A stretch of DNA of 64,000 nt from Kribbella antibiotica (GCF_004349055.1 NZ_SMKX01000017.1:1-64000); one strand, 5' to 3'. Positions 33,675 through 43,002 are shown, counted from the stretch's first letter. Made by a program: numbers and translations. The notes: a model not told the origin generated them from the letters alone.

Positions 33675-34220
33675 TCACCAGTGGTGGGCCACGTCCACCA
33701 CCAGACGGGTATTCGCGCCCGGACCGGTCACCGTGGAGACGCGGAACGGCAGCCGGGCGCGAACGCCGACGCCGATCGTCGTCTGCCCTTCGAAGCTTCC
33801 GGCGTACGCGACCTGCCGGAAGGTGTCGTAGCCACGGACATCCGGGGCCTTGAGGGGCCGGTTCGATGGCGCCCGTACGACGATCTGCAGCTTCGCGCCG
33901 CCGCGCAGCGGAACCGGGAAGCCGGAGCCGTCCTGGGTGACAGTGCCGACGTAGCGAACGTCGTACCCGGGGGATCGGCCCTGCAGGTCGACGACCAGCC
34001 GGTCGAAACAGGCATGCCGTCCGGTGCGGACGCCGACTACCGGCGACTGGACCATCCGGGCGTTCGCTTCGGGAAGCGACCCCCAGCCGGATGGGCAAGA
34101 CGTGGCAGCGACGGTCTGAGGGGCGGGGGACGAGCCGGGGACGGCTAGTGCGGCTACTGGAATCGCAGCCACCGCCAGCGCGGCGAGGATCGTCTTCGTG
34201 GGGATGTGGTTGAGCTTCAT
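33675..34220 (-). CDS. Secreted AMIN-like domain protein
   Basis: 181 residues from the ATG at 34220 (GGGGGA ahead). It has a signal peptide (~1-27, IPVAALAVPG), then a ~140-residue beta-rich domain with LVVDLQGRSPGYDVRYVG and TRLVVDVAHHW, characteristic of the actinobacterial AMIN-like domain, a cell-envelope binding module. No lipobox is seen, so it should be free or ionically held. Two cysteines may form a disulfide. Confidence 0.82.
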   Translation of the reverse strand: MKLNHIPTKTILAALAVAAIPVAALAVPGSSPAPQTVAATSCPSGWGSLPEANARMVQSPVVGVRTGRHACFDRLVVDLQGRSPGYDVRYVGTVTQDGSGFPVPLRGGAKLQIVVRAPSNRPLKAPDVRGYDTFRQVAYAGSFEGQTTIGVGVRARLPFRVSTVTGPGANTRLVVDVAHHW

Positions 34221-34284
34221 GATGGTCCCCCTCTCAGGACTTACTCGTTGGACGCCAGCGGGGTGAGGTTGGTTCACTGCGACC

Positions 34285-35088
34285 ATGACGCCTGACGAGC
34301 TGCTCGACGTGTTCCACCGCCGCATCCGGTTGCCGGACGCGGACACGATCCCGGGCTGGAAGGTCGAGCACGAGGGCTTCGTCCATCGCTCGTACGTCGA
34401 GGGCGCGGAAGGCGCGGGTTTCGTCGAGACACCGCGCGGGCTGGGCGACGACCCGGATGCCGTGATCGCTGGTGAGCTCGCCTTCTTCCAGGAGCGCGGC
34501 CTGCCGTTCGAGTGGAAGACCTACGCGTACGACGAACCGGCCGACCTTGGTGAGCGGCTGATTCGCGCGGGGTTCAGCCAGGAGGATCCGGAGACGCTGA
34601 TCCTCGGCGAGGTCGACCGCATCCTGGAGCGCCCCTCCGCACTGCCCTCCAAGGCGGTACTGCGGGAGGCGGAAGGACCTGAGGACTTCCACCGGATTGC
34701 AGTTCTCATGGACACCCTCTGGCACAGCGGCCTGACCGGTGTGGAGGAGCGCTTGGCCGCTGAGGCGCGCATGTTCCCCGAGCGGCTCTCGGTGTTCCTG
34801 GTGGAGGACGGGCTCAAAAGAGAGGGCCCAGTGGCGTCCGCGGCCTGGATCCGGTTCCACCCGGGCACAGGGTTCGCCAGCCTCTGGGGTGGCGGCACAC
34901 TGCCCGAGTGGCGACGCCAGGGCCTCTACAGCACGCTGCTGGTGCACAGGGCCCGCCTGGCGAAGGACCGCGGCTACGAATTCCTCCGCGTCGACGCCTC
35001 CGAAGACTCCCGCCCGATCCTGCAGAAACTGGGCCTCTACGGCGTCACCACCACCACGCCGTACGAGTGGAGTCCTGAGACACGCTGA
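34285..35088 (+). CDS. GNAT-family N-acetyltransferase
   Basis: 267 residues. The C-terminal half has the GNAT fold with the acetyl-CoA segment SLWGGGTLPEWRRQGLYSTL (R-x-x-G-x-x) and FASLWGGGT as beta strand 4. The N-terminal half is a partly related domain, as in two-domain GNATs of actinomycetes. The acceptor is unknown. It diverges from the AMIN-like gene over 64 bases and is followed by secA2. Confidence 0.82.
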   Translation: MTPDELLDVFHRRIRLPDADTIPGWKVEHEGFVHRSYVEGAEGAGFVETPRGLGDDPDAVIAGELAFFQERGLPFEWKTYAYDEPADLGERLIRAGFSQEDPETLILGEVDRILERPSALPSKAVLREAEGPEDFHRIAVLMDTLWHSGLTGVEERLAAEARMFPERLSVFLVEDGLKREGPVASAAWIRFHPGTGFASLWGGGTLPEWRRQGLYSTLLVHRARLAKDRGYEFLRVDASEDSRPILQKLGLYGVTTTTPYEWSPETR

Positions 35089-35133
35089 CCTGGTCTGCGG
35101 AACGACACGCCGAGCCTGTACGTTGCCGTCATT

Positions 35134-37722
35134 ATGGCTCTGAAAATCACCTCGCGCTTTCGCCGGCTGCTGCAGCGCCCCGGATCGATCAACCTTGGCC
35201 CCTACGAGCGGCTCTCGCAGCTCGTACTGGAGGCGGAGGAGTCCGTCGAGCCGCTGACCGACGAGGAGCTCACCGAGTCCGTCAGTGAGCTCCGGACCAC
35301 CGGTGGGCTGCACGAGGACGAGCAGATCGAGTTCCTGGCGCTGGCCCGCGACGCTGCCCGGCGCACGCTGGGGGAGTCTGCGTTCGACGGCCAGATCGTC
35401 GGCGCACTGGCGATGCTGCAGGGCCGCGTGGTCGAGATGGCGACCGGTGAGGGCAAGACGCTCGCCGGTGCGTTCGCCGCGGCCGGGTACGCGATCGGTG
35501 GCCGCCGGGTGCACGTGCTCGCGGTCAACGACTACCTGGCCCGCCGTGACGCGGAGTGGATGGCGCCGATCTACGAGCTGCTCGGTGTGACGGTGTCGCA
35601 CGTCGGCCAGGCCTCCACACCGGAGGAGCGACGAGCGGCGTACCAGGCTGAGGTCTGCTACGTGCCGGTCAGCGAGGTCGGCTTCGACGTGCTGCGCGAC
35701 CGCCTGGTGAACGACGTGGCCGATCGGGTCACCCAGACGCCGGACGTGGCGCTGGTCGACGAGGCCGACTCGGTGCTGATCGACGAGGCCCGGGTGCCGC
35801 TGGTGCTGGCCGGGGCGACCCGGACCGAGGAGCTGGACGACGACGTCGTACAGATCGTCCGCACGCTGCGTGCCGGGGTCGACTACGAGATCGACGGCGA
35901 CGGCCGCACGGTCGCGCTGACCGACACGGGCACCGACAAGGTCGAGAAGCTGCTCGGCGAGCGCGTCGCCGCGGCTGAGGCCGCCGTCGAGCCCGAGGCC
36001 GTCGTCGAGGACGAGGCAGCTGAGGACGAGGCAGCCGAAGACGAGGACAAGACCGAAGACGAGACCGCGGACCAGGTTGAAGCCGAGGCCGAGCGCCCCG
36101 CGTTCAACCTGTACGACGACGAGAACCTCGACCGCCTGACCCAGATCAACGTCGCGCTGCACGCCGAGGTGCTGCTGCGCAAGGACGTCGACTACCTGGT
36201 CCGCGACGGCAAGGTCAGCCTGATCAACAACAACCGCGGCCGGATCGCCAAGCTGCAGCGCTGGCCCGACGGTCTGCAGGCCGCCGTGGAGGCCAAGGAG
36301 GCCGTCCCGGTCAGCGACTCCGGTGAGGTGCTGGACAGCATCACCGTGCAGGCGCTGGTCAAGGGCTACAAGTCGCTGTGTGGCATGACCGGTACGGCGG
36401 TAGTCGTCGGCGAGTCGCTGCAGGAGTTCTACGAGGTCGAGGTGGCCGTCGTGCCGCCGAACAACCCGAACATCCGCAAGGACGACATCGACCGGCTCTA
36501 CCTGACCGTCGAGCAGAAGAACGCCGCGCTGGTCGAGCACATCGCCGAGGTGCACGAGACCGGCCGCCCGATCCTGATCGGCACTCACAGTGTCGAGGAG
36601 TCCGAGCAGCTCAGCGACCGCCTCGAGGCCGCCGAGATCCCGCACGTCGTCCTGAACGCGAAGAACGACGCCGAAGAGGCCTCGATCATCGCCGAGGCCG
36701 GTGTGCCCGGCACGGTGACGGTCTCCACCCAGATGGCTGGTCGCGGTACCGACATCCGCCTCGGTGGCAAGGACGAGTCGCACGACAAGGACAAGGCCAT
36801 CGAGCTCGGCGGCCTGTACGTGATCGGCACCGGCCTGCACGCCTCCAGCCGGCTCGACGATCAGCTCCGTGGTCGCGCCGGCCGCCAGGGCGACCCGGGT
36901 GGCTCGCTGTTCTTCGCCAGCCTCGCCGACGAGCTCGTCATCCGGTACTCCGTTTCGTCCGGCCTGCGCCCGCATCCCGACGAGGCCGGCCGCCTGACCG
37001 ACCGCAAGTCGGTCGGCATCCTGGACCACGCCCAGCGGGTCGCGGACGGCGCCAATGCCGAACTGCACCGGACGACCTGGCAGTACCACCGCCTGACCGG
37101 TCAGCAGCGCTCGATCCTGCTCGCCACCCGCGAGGACATCCTCACCGACGACCTGGCCGCGACCGAGCTGTCCGAGCGGGTCAAGGAGAAGTACGACGAG
37201 CTGGTCGAGGAGCACGGCGAGGAGAAGGTGAAGGACGCCGCCCGCCGGATCGCCCTGCACCACCTCGACCGGAAGTGGACCGACCACCTGGCCTACCTGG
37301 CGGACCTGCGCGAAGGCATCCACCTGCGCTCGCTGGCCGGCGGCATCGTGCACATGAAGCCGATCGACGAGTTCAACAAGTCCGCGATCGCGTCCTTCGA
37401 CACGCTGATCGCCGACTCCTGGAAAGAGTCCGCCGAGACCTTCGCCGAAGCCTCCATCACGGACTCCGGCCTCGACGAGGAAGCTTCCGGCGTCCCGCGC
37501 CCGACCGCGACCTGGACCTATCTGGTCAACGACAACCCCTTCGGCACCGAGGCCGACCGCATCCTCGGCCGCCTCCGCAACGCCATCCGCCCGCAGTCCG
37601 GCGCGGAGGCCGAGGAGATCCTCCCCGAGAAGTTCGACGAGGACGAGCTCCCGGAGGAACTGCGCGACGTCGATGACGAGACCGGCGACGAGGACGACAA
37701 GAAGCAGGACAGCAAGAGCTGA
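35134..37722 (+). CDS. secA2: Accessory preprotein translocase ATPase SecA2
   Basis: 862 residues. It shows the SecA motor: Walker A MATGEGKT, DEAD-type box VDEADSVLIDEA, QMAGRGTD, RGRAGRQGDPG. It lacks the C-terminal zinc-binding tail of SecA1 and has a highly acidic insertion (residues ~278-322, EDEAAEDEAAEDEDKTEDET) in the first nucleotide-binding half. It is therefore the accessory SecA2 that exports a subset of proteins with SecYEG. Two small uncharacterised genes follow closely. Confidence 0.93.
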   Translation: MALKITSRFRRLLQRPGSINLGPYERLSQLVLEAEESVEPLTDEELTESVSELRTTGGLHEDEQIEFLALARDAARRTLGESAFDGQIVGALAMLQGRVVEMATGEGKTLAGAFAAAGYAIGGRRVHVLAVNDYLARRDAEWMAPIYELLGVTVSHVGQASTPEERRAAYQAEVCYVPVSEVGFDVLRDRLVNDVADRVTQTPDVALVDEADSVLIDEARVPLVLAGATRTEELDDDVVQIVRTLRAGVDYEIDGDGRTVALTDTGTDKVEKLLGERVAAAEAAVEPEAVVEDEAAEDEAAEDEDKTEDETADQVEAEAERPAFNLYDDENLDRLTQINVALHAEVLLRKDVDYLVRDGKVSLINNNRGRIAKLQRWPDGLQAAVEAKEAVPVSDSGEVLDSITVQALVKGYKSLCGMTGTAVVVGESLQEFYEVEVAVVPPNNPNIRKDDIDRLYLTVEQKNAALVEHIAEVHETGRPILIGTHSVEESEQLSDRLEAAEIPHVVLNAKNDAEEASIIAEAGVPGTVTVSTQMAGRGTDIRLGGKDESHDKDKAIELGGLYVIGTGLHASSRLDDQLRGRAGRQGDPGGSLFFASLADELVIRYSVSSGLRPHPDEAGRLTDRKSVGILDHAQRVADGANAELHRTTWQYHRLTGQQRSILLATREDILTDDLAATELSERVKEKYDELVEEHGEEKVKDAARRIALHHLDRKWTDHLAYLADLREGIHLRSLAGGIVHMKPIDEFNKSAIASFDTLIADSWKESAETFAEASITDSGLDEEASGVPRPTATWTYLVNDNPFGTEADRILGRLRNAIRPQSGAEAEEILPEKFDEDELPEELRDVDDETGDEDDKKQDSKS

Positions 37723-37723
37723 G

Positions 37724-37933
37724 ATGACTCAGTCCGAACTGCAGGAGCTGATCCGGACCGGCGCAGCGGCACCACTGCTCGCCGGTACCGAGATCGGCCC
37801 CACCTGGTACGACGGGCAGTGGTGGCACATCCCCGGTGATGCGCCTGACGACGCGGACTACGAGCTCGCCGACGCTGAGCTGTCAGCACAGTTCGATTCG
37901 CTGCGCCGCCGTACCCGATTGCTCGAAGGCTGA
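37724..37933 (+). CDS. Small conserved-looking protein of unknown function
   Basis: 69 residues, starting one base after the secA2 stop. It is acidic (DAPDDADYELADAELSAQ) with a Trp-rich middle (TWYDGQWWHIPG). No signal peptide or domain recognised. The tight spacing on both sides suggests an operon with secA2 and the next gene. Confidence 0.7.
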   Translation: MTQSELQELIRTGAAAPLLAGTEIGPTWYDGQWWHIPGDAPDDADYELADAELSAQFDSLRRRTRLLEG

Positions 37934-37935
37934 CG

Positions 37936-38712
37936 GTGCCGCGCGACGAAGAAGTGGTCGCCATCGAGCAGGTGATGGACCTGTTCGCCACCGAGGCTCT
38001 GCTGGCGCTGGAGAAAGCCGATCGGCCGGCTGAGCGGCTCGCCGAGCAGTGGCAACGGCTGGGGCTCGATGAGCTCCAGCTCAGCGACTCCGAAGCCCAG
38101 CAGCACCTGGCCGCCGCGGTCGCCGGAGCCCCGATGGACAGCAGCGACCTCCGCCGGGAGTATCGGGATTCCTACGGCCGGAGCCACGTTCCACCGCTGG
38201 CGGACCAGTGGCTGGACGAGTCGCTCACCCGCCTGGCGCGCGCCGGCGTACTGCGCGATGTCGTCGCAACCGGCACCAAGCTGAAAGTCAGCGAGCCACT
38301 GCGGAAAGCGGCCGATGATCTGGTTCGCGAGGGTATGCAGCTGCTCGAAGGCCGCCGCTTCCTGGACCACCAGCAGACTGCTCCACTCCCCGGACGCAAG
38401 GCGCAGATCCTCGGCTACGCGACCGCCCTGACAGCCTGTACGGCGTACGGGACGGCTGTGCAGTCGCTGTCGCAGCCAATCCCCGTCCAGGCGGTGCTGC
38501 TGGCACCGGCGCTTGTCTACCTGACTGCCAGGTACCGGAATCTCGAGCGCGACTGGATGGTCGGCCGTCACAACCAGGTGACGCCGGCCAAGGATCAGTT
38601 GGCCGATGCCCGTTGGGACGCGGCAGACGCGGTTGACGCCGCAGCTCAGCCGACGCGCGCCGACACACGGGTGATCCGGGCCGCTCGCCGAGAGGCTGGT
38701 CCGTCCCGCTAG
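37936..38712 (+). CDS. Uncharacterised protein with two hydrophobic segments
   Basis: 258 residues, GTG start two bases after the preceding stop. The N-terminal ~150 residues are charged and helical. Residues ~155-195 contain two hydrophobic stretches (ILGYATALTACTAYGTA, AVLLAPALVYLTA) that may be a membrane hairpin; the C-terminus is basic and Ala-rich. I do not recognise the family. The context suggests a role beside SecA2. Confidence 0.7.
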   Translation: MPRDEEVVAIEQVMDLFATEALLALEKADRPAERLAEQWQRLGLDELQLSDSEAQQHLAAAVAGAPMDSSDLRREYRDSYGRSHVPPLADQWLDESLTRLARAGVLRDVVATGTKLKVSEPLRKAADDLVREGMQLLEGRRFLDHQQTAPLPGRKAQILGYATALTACTAYGTAVQSLSQPIPVQAVLLAPALVYLTARYRNLERDWMVGRHNQVTPAKDQLADARWDAADAVDAAAQPTRADTRVIRAARREAGPSR

Positions 38713-38747
38713 CCGACGTTGTCGGTGCGGGTGGATAGGCTCTGGGG

Positions 38748-40133
38748 GTGAGTGAGGGCTTGTTCGATCTGCCGGGAGCTCCTGCGCCTGCGAGAGGCGG
38801 CGGGAGCCTTTCCGACGTGGACCACGCGGCGGCGCCGCTGGCTGTCCGGATGCGTCCGCGCAGTCTGGACGAGCTCGTCGGGCAGCAGCATCTGCTGGCG
38901 CCGGGCTCGCCGTTGCGACGGCTGGTCGAGGGTGACCAGCCGATGTCGCTGTTGCTGTGGGGGCCGCCCGGGACCGGCAAGACCACGATCGCGGCAGTCG
39001 TCTCGCACCAGACGAACCGCAAGTTCGTGGAGCTGTCCGCGGTCACCGCTGGCGTGAAGGACGTCCGCCAGGTCATCGACGGCGCGCGACGGGACCTGGC
39101 CAGGCCGGGTGGTGCTGTCGAGACGGTGCTGTTCATCGACGAGGTCCACCGCTTCACGAAGGCCCAGCAGGATGCCCTGCTCCCCGGCGTCGAGAACCGC
39201 TGGGTCACCCTGGTCGCCGCCACCACCGAGAACCCGTTCTTCTCGGTGATCTCGCCGCTGCTGTCCCGCAGCCTGCTCCTGACACTGGAGTCGCTGACGG
39301 ACGACGACATCTCTGTGCTGCTCGACCGAGCCCTGGCGGACGAGCGGGGGCTGGCCGGCGAGTTCACGCTGGCGCCCGACGCCCGCGACCACCTGCTGCG
39401 CATGGCCGGAGGAGACGCCCGCCGCGCCTTGACCTACCTGGAGGCGGCGGCAGGCGGAGCCCGCGCCAAGAACGCAGCTGCTGATGGCGCCGCGACCTCG
39501 ACCATCGACCTCGAAACGCTCGAGACCGCGGTCGACCAGGCCGCCGTACGGTATGACCGGGCGGGCGACCAGCACTACGACGTCGCTTCGGCGCTGATCA
39601 AGTCGATCCGTGGCTCAGATGTCGACGCCGCAATGCACTACCTGGCGCGGATGATCGTCGCCGGTGAGGACCCGCGGTTCATCGCCCGTCGCCTGGTCAT
39701 CTCGGCCAGCGAGGACATCGGCATGGGTGACCCGACCGCGCTCGGCGTCGCAGTCGCCGCAGCAGACGCCGTACAGCTGATCGGTATGCCGGAAGCCCGC
39801 ATCAACCTCGCGCAAGCTGTGGTCGCACTAGCCCTGGCGCCCAAGTCGAACTCCGTCATCAGCGCGGTCGACGCGGCCATCGCCGACGTGAAGGCCGGCA
39901 AGATCGGCCCAGTCCCGTCCCATCTCCGCGACGCCCACTACGCCGGCGCCAAGAAGATTGGCCACGGAGCGTCGTACCAGTACTCCCACAACGACCCCCG
40001 CGGCGTCTCGTCGCAGCAGTACGCCCCCGACGTCATCGACGGCACCGACTACTACACCCCGACCCGTCGCGGCGGCGAAGCTGCCTACGCCGACCGCGTC
40101 GAAGCCATCCGCAAAATCCTCCGCAACCGCTAG
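38748..40133 (+). CDS. rarA: Replication-associated recombination protein A
   Basis: 461 residues. An AAA+ ATPase of the RarA/MgsA/WRNIP1 type that acts at stalled replication forks. Walker [10 protein letters not shown] (residues 72-80), Walker [10 protein letters not shown], and the C-terminal MgsA oligomerisation domain with [20 protein letters not shown]. The GTG start lies six bases after TAGGCT (38736-38741) with no Shine-Dalgarno, so it may be leaderless. The stop shares CTAG with the convergent SitI3-like gene. Confidence 0.95.
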   Translation: MSEGLFDLPGAPAPARGGGSLSDVDHAAAPLAVRMRPRSLDELVGQQHLLAPGSPLRRLVEGDQPMSLLLWGPPGTGKTTIAAVVSHQTNRKFVELSAVTAGVKDVRQVIDGARRDLARPGGAVETVLFIDEVHRFTKAQQDALLPGVENRWVTLVAATTENPFFSVISPLLSRSLLLTLESLTDDDISVLLDRALADERGLAGEFTLAPDARDHLLRMAGGDARRALTYLEAAAGGARAKNAAADGAATSTIDLETLETAVDQAAVRYDRAGDQHYDVASALIKSIRGSDVDAAMHYLARMIVAGEDPRFIARRLVISASEDIGMGDPTALGVAVAAADAVQLIGMPEARINLAQAVVALALAPKSNSVISAVDAAIADVKAGKIGPVPSHLRDAHYAGAKKIGHGASYQYSHNDPRGVSSQQYAPDVIDGTDYYTPTRRGGEAAYADRVEAIRKILRNR

Positions 40134-40546
40134 TCCTCCGGGTAGGGCATTGCTGCCCGGCGTTCGAAGGGCCAGGGCAGAAGCTCGGGCGCCCAGAAGT
40201 AGTCGCTGACCACCAGGTCGGCGCCTCGGCGCAGCAGCAGGATGCGTTCGTAGTCCTGCTGCAGTACGGCGTCGCCCGGTTCCGCAGCCAGTACGGCGAT
40301 CACGTGCCGCGCGATCTCGGCGTACTGCGGCTCGGGCTCGGCGACCTTGTCGAGCCGGAAGCCGATGCTGATCTCGGGTTCGCCGAGGACGAGGTTGGGA
40401 CGGCCGTCGCGGTGCACGGCGATGCGGAGGTCGGTCGGCGTCCGGTGGGTGGTGACCGGCGGTTGCCACGGCTGTGCGGTGAGCAGACCGCTGATCGCCT
40501 CCGGGGGTGTCGGCGTACAGAGCTGAAACGTGTACTCGATCGCCAT
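40130..40546 (-). CDS. SitI3-family-like protein
   Basis: 138 residues from the ATG at 40546; a leaderless layout (TACGCT at 40553-40558, six bases, ATG) supports this start over the longer frame. The MAIEYTF start and the later [29 protein letters not shown] segments match my recollection of the SitI3 family, named after a myxobacterial immunity protein. No matching toxin gene is in the window. Identification is by motif only. Confidence 0.65.
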   Translation of the reverse strand: MAIEYTFQLCTPTPPEAISGLLTAQPWQPPVTTHRTPTDLRIAVHRDGRPNLVLGEPEISIGFRLDKVAEPEPQYAEIARHVIAVLAAEPGDAVLQQDYERILLLRRGADLVVSDYFWAPELLPWPFERRAAMPYPED

Positions 40547-40593
40547 CGCGCCAGCGTAGAGGCCCAACCACTACCCACCCTCGCGTGTGCGCC

Positions 40594-41139
40594 CACCCCC
40601 GGTCGTGCCGAGTGAACCCACTGGCGCTCCGTCCCCCGTTGTGTCGAGTGAACCCAGCGTGCTCAAGAATCGTCGAGTGTGCGGACCGTGTTGCTGGCAA
40701 ACCCTTGCCGTCGACAATCTCCTGCCACTCGACACGGTGGGTTCAGTCGGAGACGCCGTCGTGTCGAGTGAACCCACTGGCGCCTCGCCGACCCCCGGGT
40801 CGTGCCGAGTGGACCCACTGGCGCTCCGTCCCCGTTGTGTCGAGTGAACCCAGCGTGCTCAGGAATCGTCGAGTGTGCGGACCGTGTTGCTGGCAAACCC
40901 TTGCCGTCGACAATCTCCTGCCACTCGACACGGTGGGTTCAGTCGGAGACGCCGTCGTGTCGAGTGAACCCACTGGCGCCTCGCCGACCCCCGGGTCGTG
41001 CCGAGTGGACCCACTGGCGCTCCGTCCCCGTTGTGTCGAGTGAACCCAGCGTGCTCAGGAATCGTCGAGTGTGCGGACCGTGTTGCTGGCAAACCCTTGC
41101 CGTCGACAATCTCCCGCCACTCGACACGGTGGGTTCAGT
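40594..41139. repeat. 196-bp tandem repeat, about 2.8 copies
   Basis: Copy 1 is ~40594-40796 (the full unit begins near 40600), copy 2 ~40797-40992, copy 3 ~40993-41139 (cut short). Copies 2 and 3 differ at one base over 147. The period is 196 (197 for copy 1), not a multiple of three, so every copy shifts frame and coding is excluded. Each unit holds two or more GTGTCGAGTGAACCCA-like motifs and an inverted one ending TGGGTTCA, so GTGTCGAGTG can pair with CACTCGACAC 82 bases on. GGCAA-ACCC-TTGCC is a second small hairpin. The flank 41140-41282 has two further inverted motif copies. Confidence 0.92.
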
Positions 41140-41282
41140 GGCGAGCCGGTACGGCGGGCGGACGGAGTGCCAGTGGGTTCAGTCGGTACGACGGTGGGGG
41201 CGGAAGGCACGGTGGGTTCAGTCGACGCAGGGGCTGTGGATAACGGAATCGGCCGAGAGGAGATTTGGGGGAGAGTGGGGTG

Positions 41283-42230
41283 ATGCGGAGGGTCGGCGCG
41301 GTGAGCGCAGGGTGGCGGCGGGATTTGCTGGCGGCGGGGATCACCCGGGCGCAACTGCAATCGGCGGATTGGGTCTCGCCGCATTTCGGGTATCACCGCA
41401 GCACCGGGCTTCGCGATGAGGTCCGGCAGCGCATCGTGGATGTGGCGGCGGTGATGCCACCCGAGGGGGTGCTGGGTGGATGGGCCTCGGCATACCTGCA
41501 GGGCGTTGCGTTTCTCGATGGAGGTTGGGCTGCGCCCGGTACTGCGAGCGGGCTGCGAGGCGAGCCGGTGCTCGTCGTGCTTCCACCTGATCGGCGGACG
41601 GGCCGGTCGGACATCAGTTCGTTGCGCGCGGCGCTGGATCCTGCGGACGTGGTCGAGGTCGGTGGGATCCGCTGTACGAACGGCGTGCGGACCGCGTTCG
41701 ACATGCTCAGGCTCGCGCCCGATCTGACCGAGGCTGTGGTCGGCGGCGACTGCCTGCTCCATGCGGGGCTCACTACAGCTCCCGGCCTGGCGAGGTACGC
41801 CGACAGTCACCAGGGGCGGCGCGGCGTCCGGCAGTTGCGCGCGGCACTGCCGCTGCTCGAAGGGCTCGCGGCGTCGCCGCCGGAGTCGAGGCTGCGGCTG
41901 TTGTGTCACCAGGCGGGGCTGCAAAACATTCTCGTGAATGTGCCCGTCTACGACCTCGACGGGACGTTCCTGGGGATCGTTGACCTGCTGGAAGACAGCA
42001 CCGGCCTCTCGCTCGAGTACGACGGCGAGTACCACCGCGAGCTGGGCCAGCAGACTCGGGACAACCACCGGGAAGAGCGCCTCGAACGGGTGGGTCTCAC
42101 GATGCTCCGGGTGACTGCCCTGGACATGCAGGAGCCCGGGTCATTGGTGCGCCGCATTCGCCAGGCGCACCAGGCTTGCCGGTCTGATCCCGCACCTCGC
42201 CAATGGGTTCATCAGCTCCGCGCCGCCTAG
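41283..42230 (+). CDS. AbiEi-like / DUF559 nuclease-fold protein (second paralogue)
   Basis: 315 residues from the ATG at 41283; an in-frame GTG six codons upstream is possible. Layout as for the gene at 11862-12701: an N-terminal AbiEi-like part (VLGGWASAYLQGV) and a C-terminal DUF559-type restriction fold with ESRLRLLCHQAGL, the D in IVDLLEDSTGL and LEYDGEYH. It begins just after the 196-bp repeat region. No toxin partner is adjacent. Confidence 0.75.
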   Translation: MRRVGAVSAGWRRDLLAAGITRAQLQSADWVSPHFGYHRSTGLRDEVRQRIVDVAAVMPPEGVLGGWASAYLQGVAFLDGGWAAPGTASGLRGEPVLVVLPPDRRTGRSDISSLRAALDPADVVEVGGIRCTNGVRTAFDMLRLAPDLTEAVVGGDCLLHAGLTTAPGLARYADSHQGRRGVRQLRAALPLLEGLAASPPESRLRLLCHQAGLQNILVNVPVYDLDGTFLGIVDLLEDSTGLSLEYDGEYHRELGQQTRDNHREERLERVGLTMLRVTALDMQEPGSLVRRIRQAHQACRSDPAPRQWVHQLRAA

Positions 42231-42351
42231 AGGGAACCCGGTTTGGTGGGGGACTGTTATGTGGGGGATGGTGTCCTGAAGAGTTGTGTTGTATGGGCGC
42301 GCGATAGGGTCGTGCGGTCCACGAGGTCGCAACGGAAGGTGGATCGTTTCC

Positions 42352-42762
42352 ATGAGCGTCGGTGAAGTCGCAGGGCTGATAGCGGCCTGCGCACTGCTCA
42401 TCCTGGTGGGCCTGCTGGCCTATCCGATCCTGAAGCTGGGCAAGGTGCTGGACGAGACCCGGATCATGGTGAAGGGAGTCTCCGACTCCAGTGTGCCGTT
42501 GCTGGGCGAGGTCACCACGACCGTCGCGACCACCAACGCGCAGCTGGCCAAGGTGGACACGATCACCGACAACGCGACCACGGTGACGACGAACGCGGCG
42601 GCGCTGATGTCGCTGTTCTCGGCGACCGCGGGTGGGCCGCTGGTGAAGGCGGCCGCGTTCACGTACGGCGTGCGCCGGGCGCTCGGTGAGAACCAGCGGC
42701 GTGATGTGAGCCGCCGGGTGAAGGACGAGATGAAGGCCGAGCGGAAGGCGCGGAAGCGATGA
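42352..42762 (+). CDS. DUF948-domain membrane protein
   Basis: 136 residues from the ATG at 42352. One N-terminal transmembrane helix (residues ~6-26, VAGLIAACALLILVGLLAYP), then a helical coiled-coil-like region with repeated Thr/Asn (TTTVATTNAQLAKVDTITDN), and a basic tail. DUF948 proteins commonly precede alaS in actinobacteria. Function undefined. It overlaps the next gene by ATGA. Confidence 0.85.
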   Translation: MSVGEVAGLIAACALLILVGLLAYPILKLGKVLDETRIMVKGVSDSSVPLLGEVTTTVATTNAQLAKVDTITDNATTVTTNAAALMSLFSATAGGPLVKAAAFTYGVRRALGENQRRDVSRRVKDEMKAERKARKR

Positions 42763-42998
42763 AGCGGATTCTCTGGCTGATCATCGGGATCGCCGTGGGT
42801 GTCTACGCGGTGACCCGGCTGAAGAAGCGTGCCCACGTGCTCGCTCCGGAGGCTGTGCAGGAGTCGGCGGCCAAGCTGGCCGCGGCGGTGCGGCACTTCG
42901 GCGACCAGGTCCGCGAGGGCATGGCCGAGCGGGAAGCAGAACTCAAAGACGCGCTGGGCATAGACGCCGCCGCGAACGAACGTGAGGACTACCGGTAA
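42759..42998 (+). CDS. Small single-pass membrane protein upstream of alaS (DUF6167-like)
   Basis: 79 residues. One N-terminal membrane helix (ILWLIIGIAVGVYAV) and a charged amphipathic helix (QVREGMAEREAELKDAL). It is coupled to the DUF948 gene (ATGA overlap) and ends four bases before alaS, so it belongs to the same operon. No known function. Confidence 0.82.
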   Translation: MKRILWLIIGIAVGVYAVTRLKKRAHVLAPEAVQESAAKLAAAVRHFGDQVREGMAEREAELKDALGIDAAANEREDYR

Positions 42999-43002
42999 CA
43001 CC

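Noticed and set aside
34234-37353. A 1039-codon open frame on the minus strand opposite secA2
   Set aside because: It is an antisense shadow caused by GC-rich third positions; the plus-strand protein matches SecA throughout and the antisense product has low-complexity Val/Leu/Asp composition with no known domain.
40571-41127. Several short minus- and plus-strand frames inside the 196-bp repeat (such as repeats of FLSTLGSLDTTG)
   Set aside because: The repeat period is not a multiple of three, so each copy moves to another frame; the peptides are a by-product of the DNA repeat.
40594-41139. CRISPR array
   Set aside because: The repeat is a contiguous 196-base unit, not short repeats separated by unique spacers, and no cas genes are in the window.
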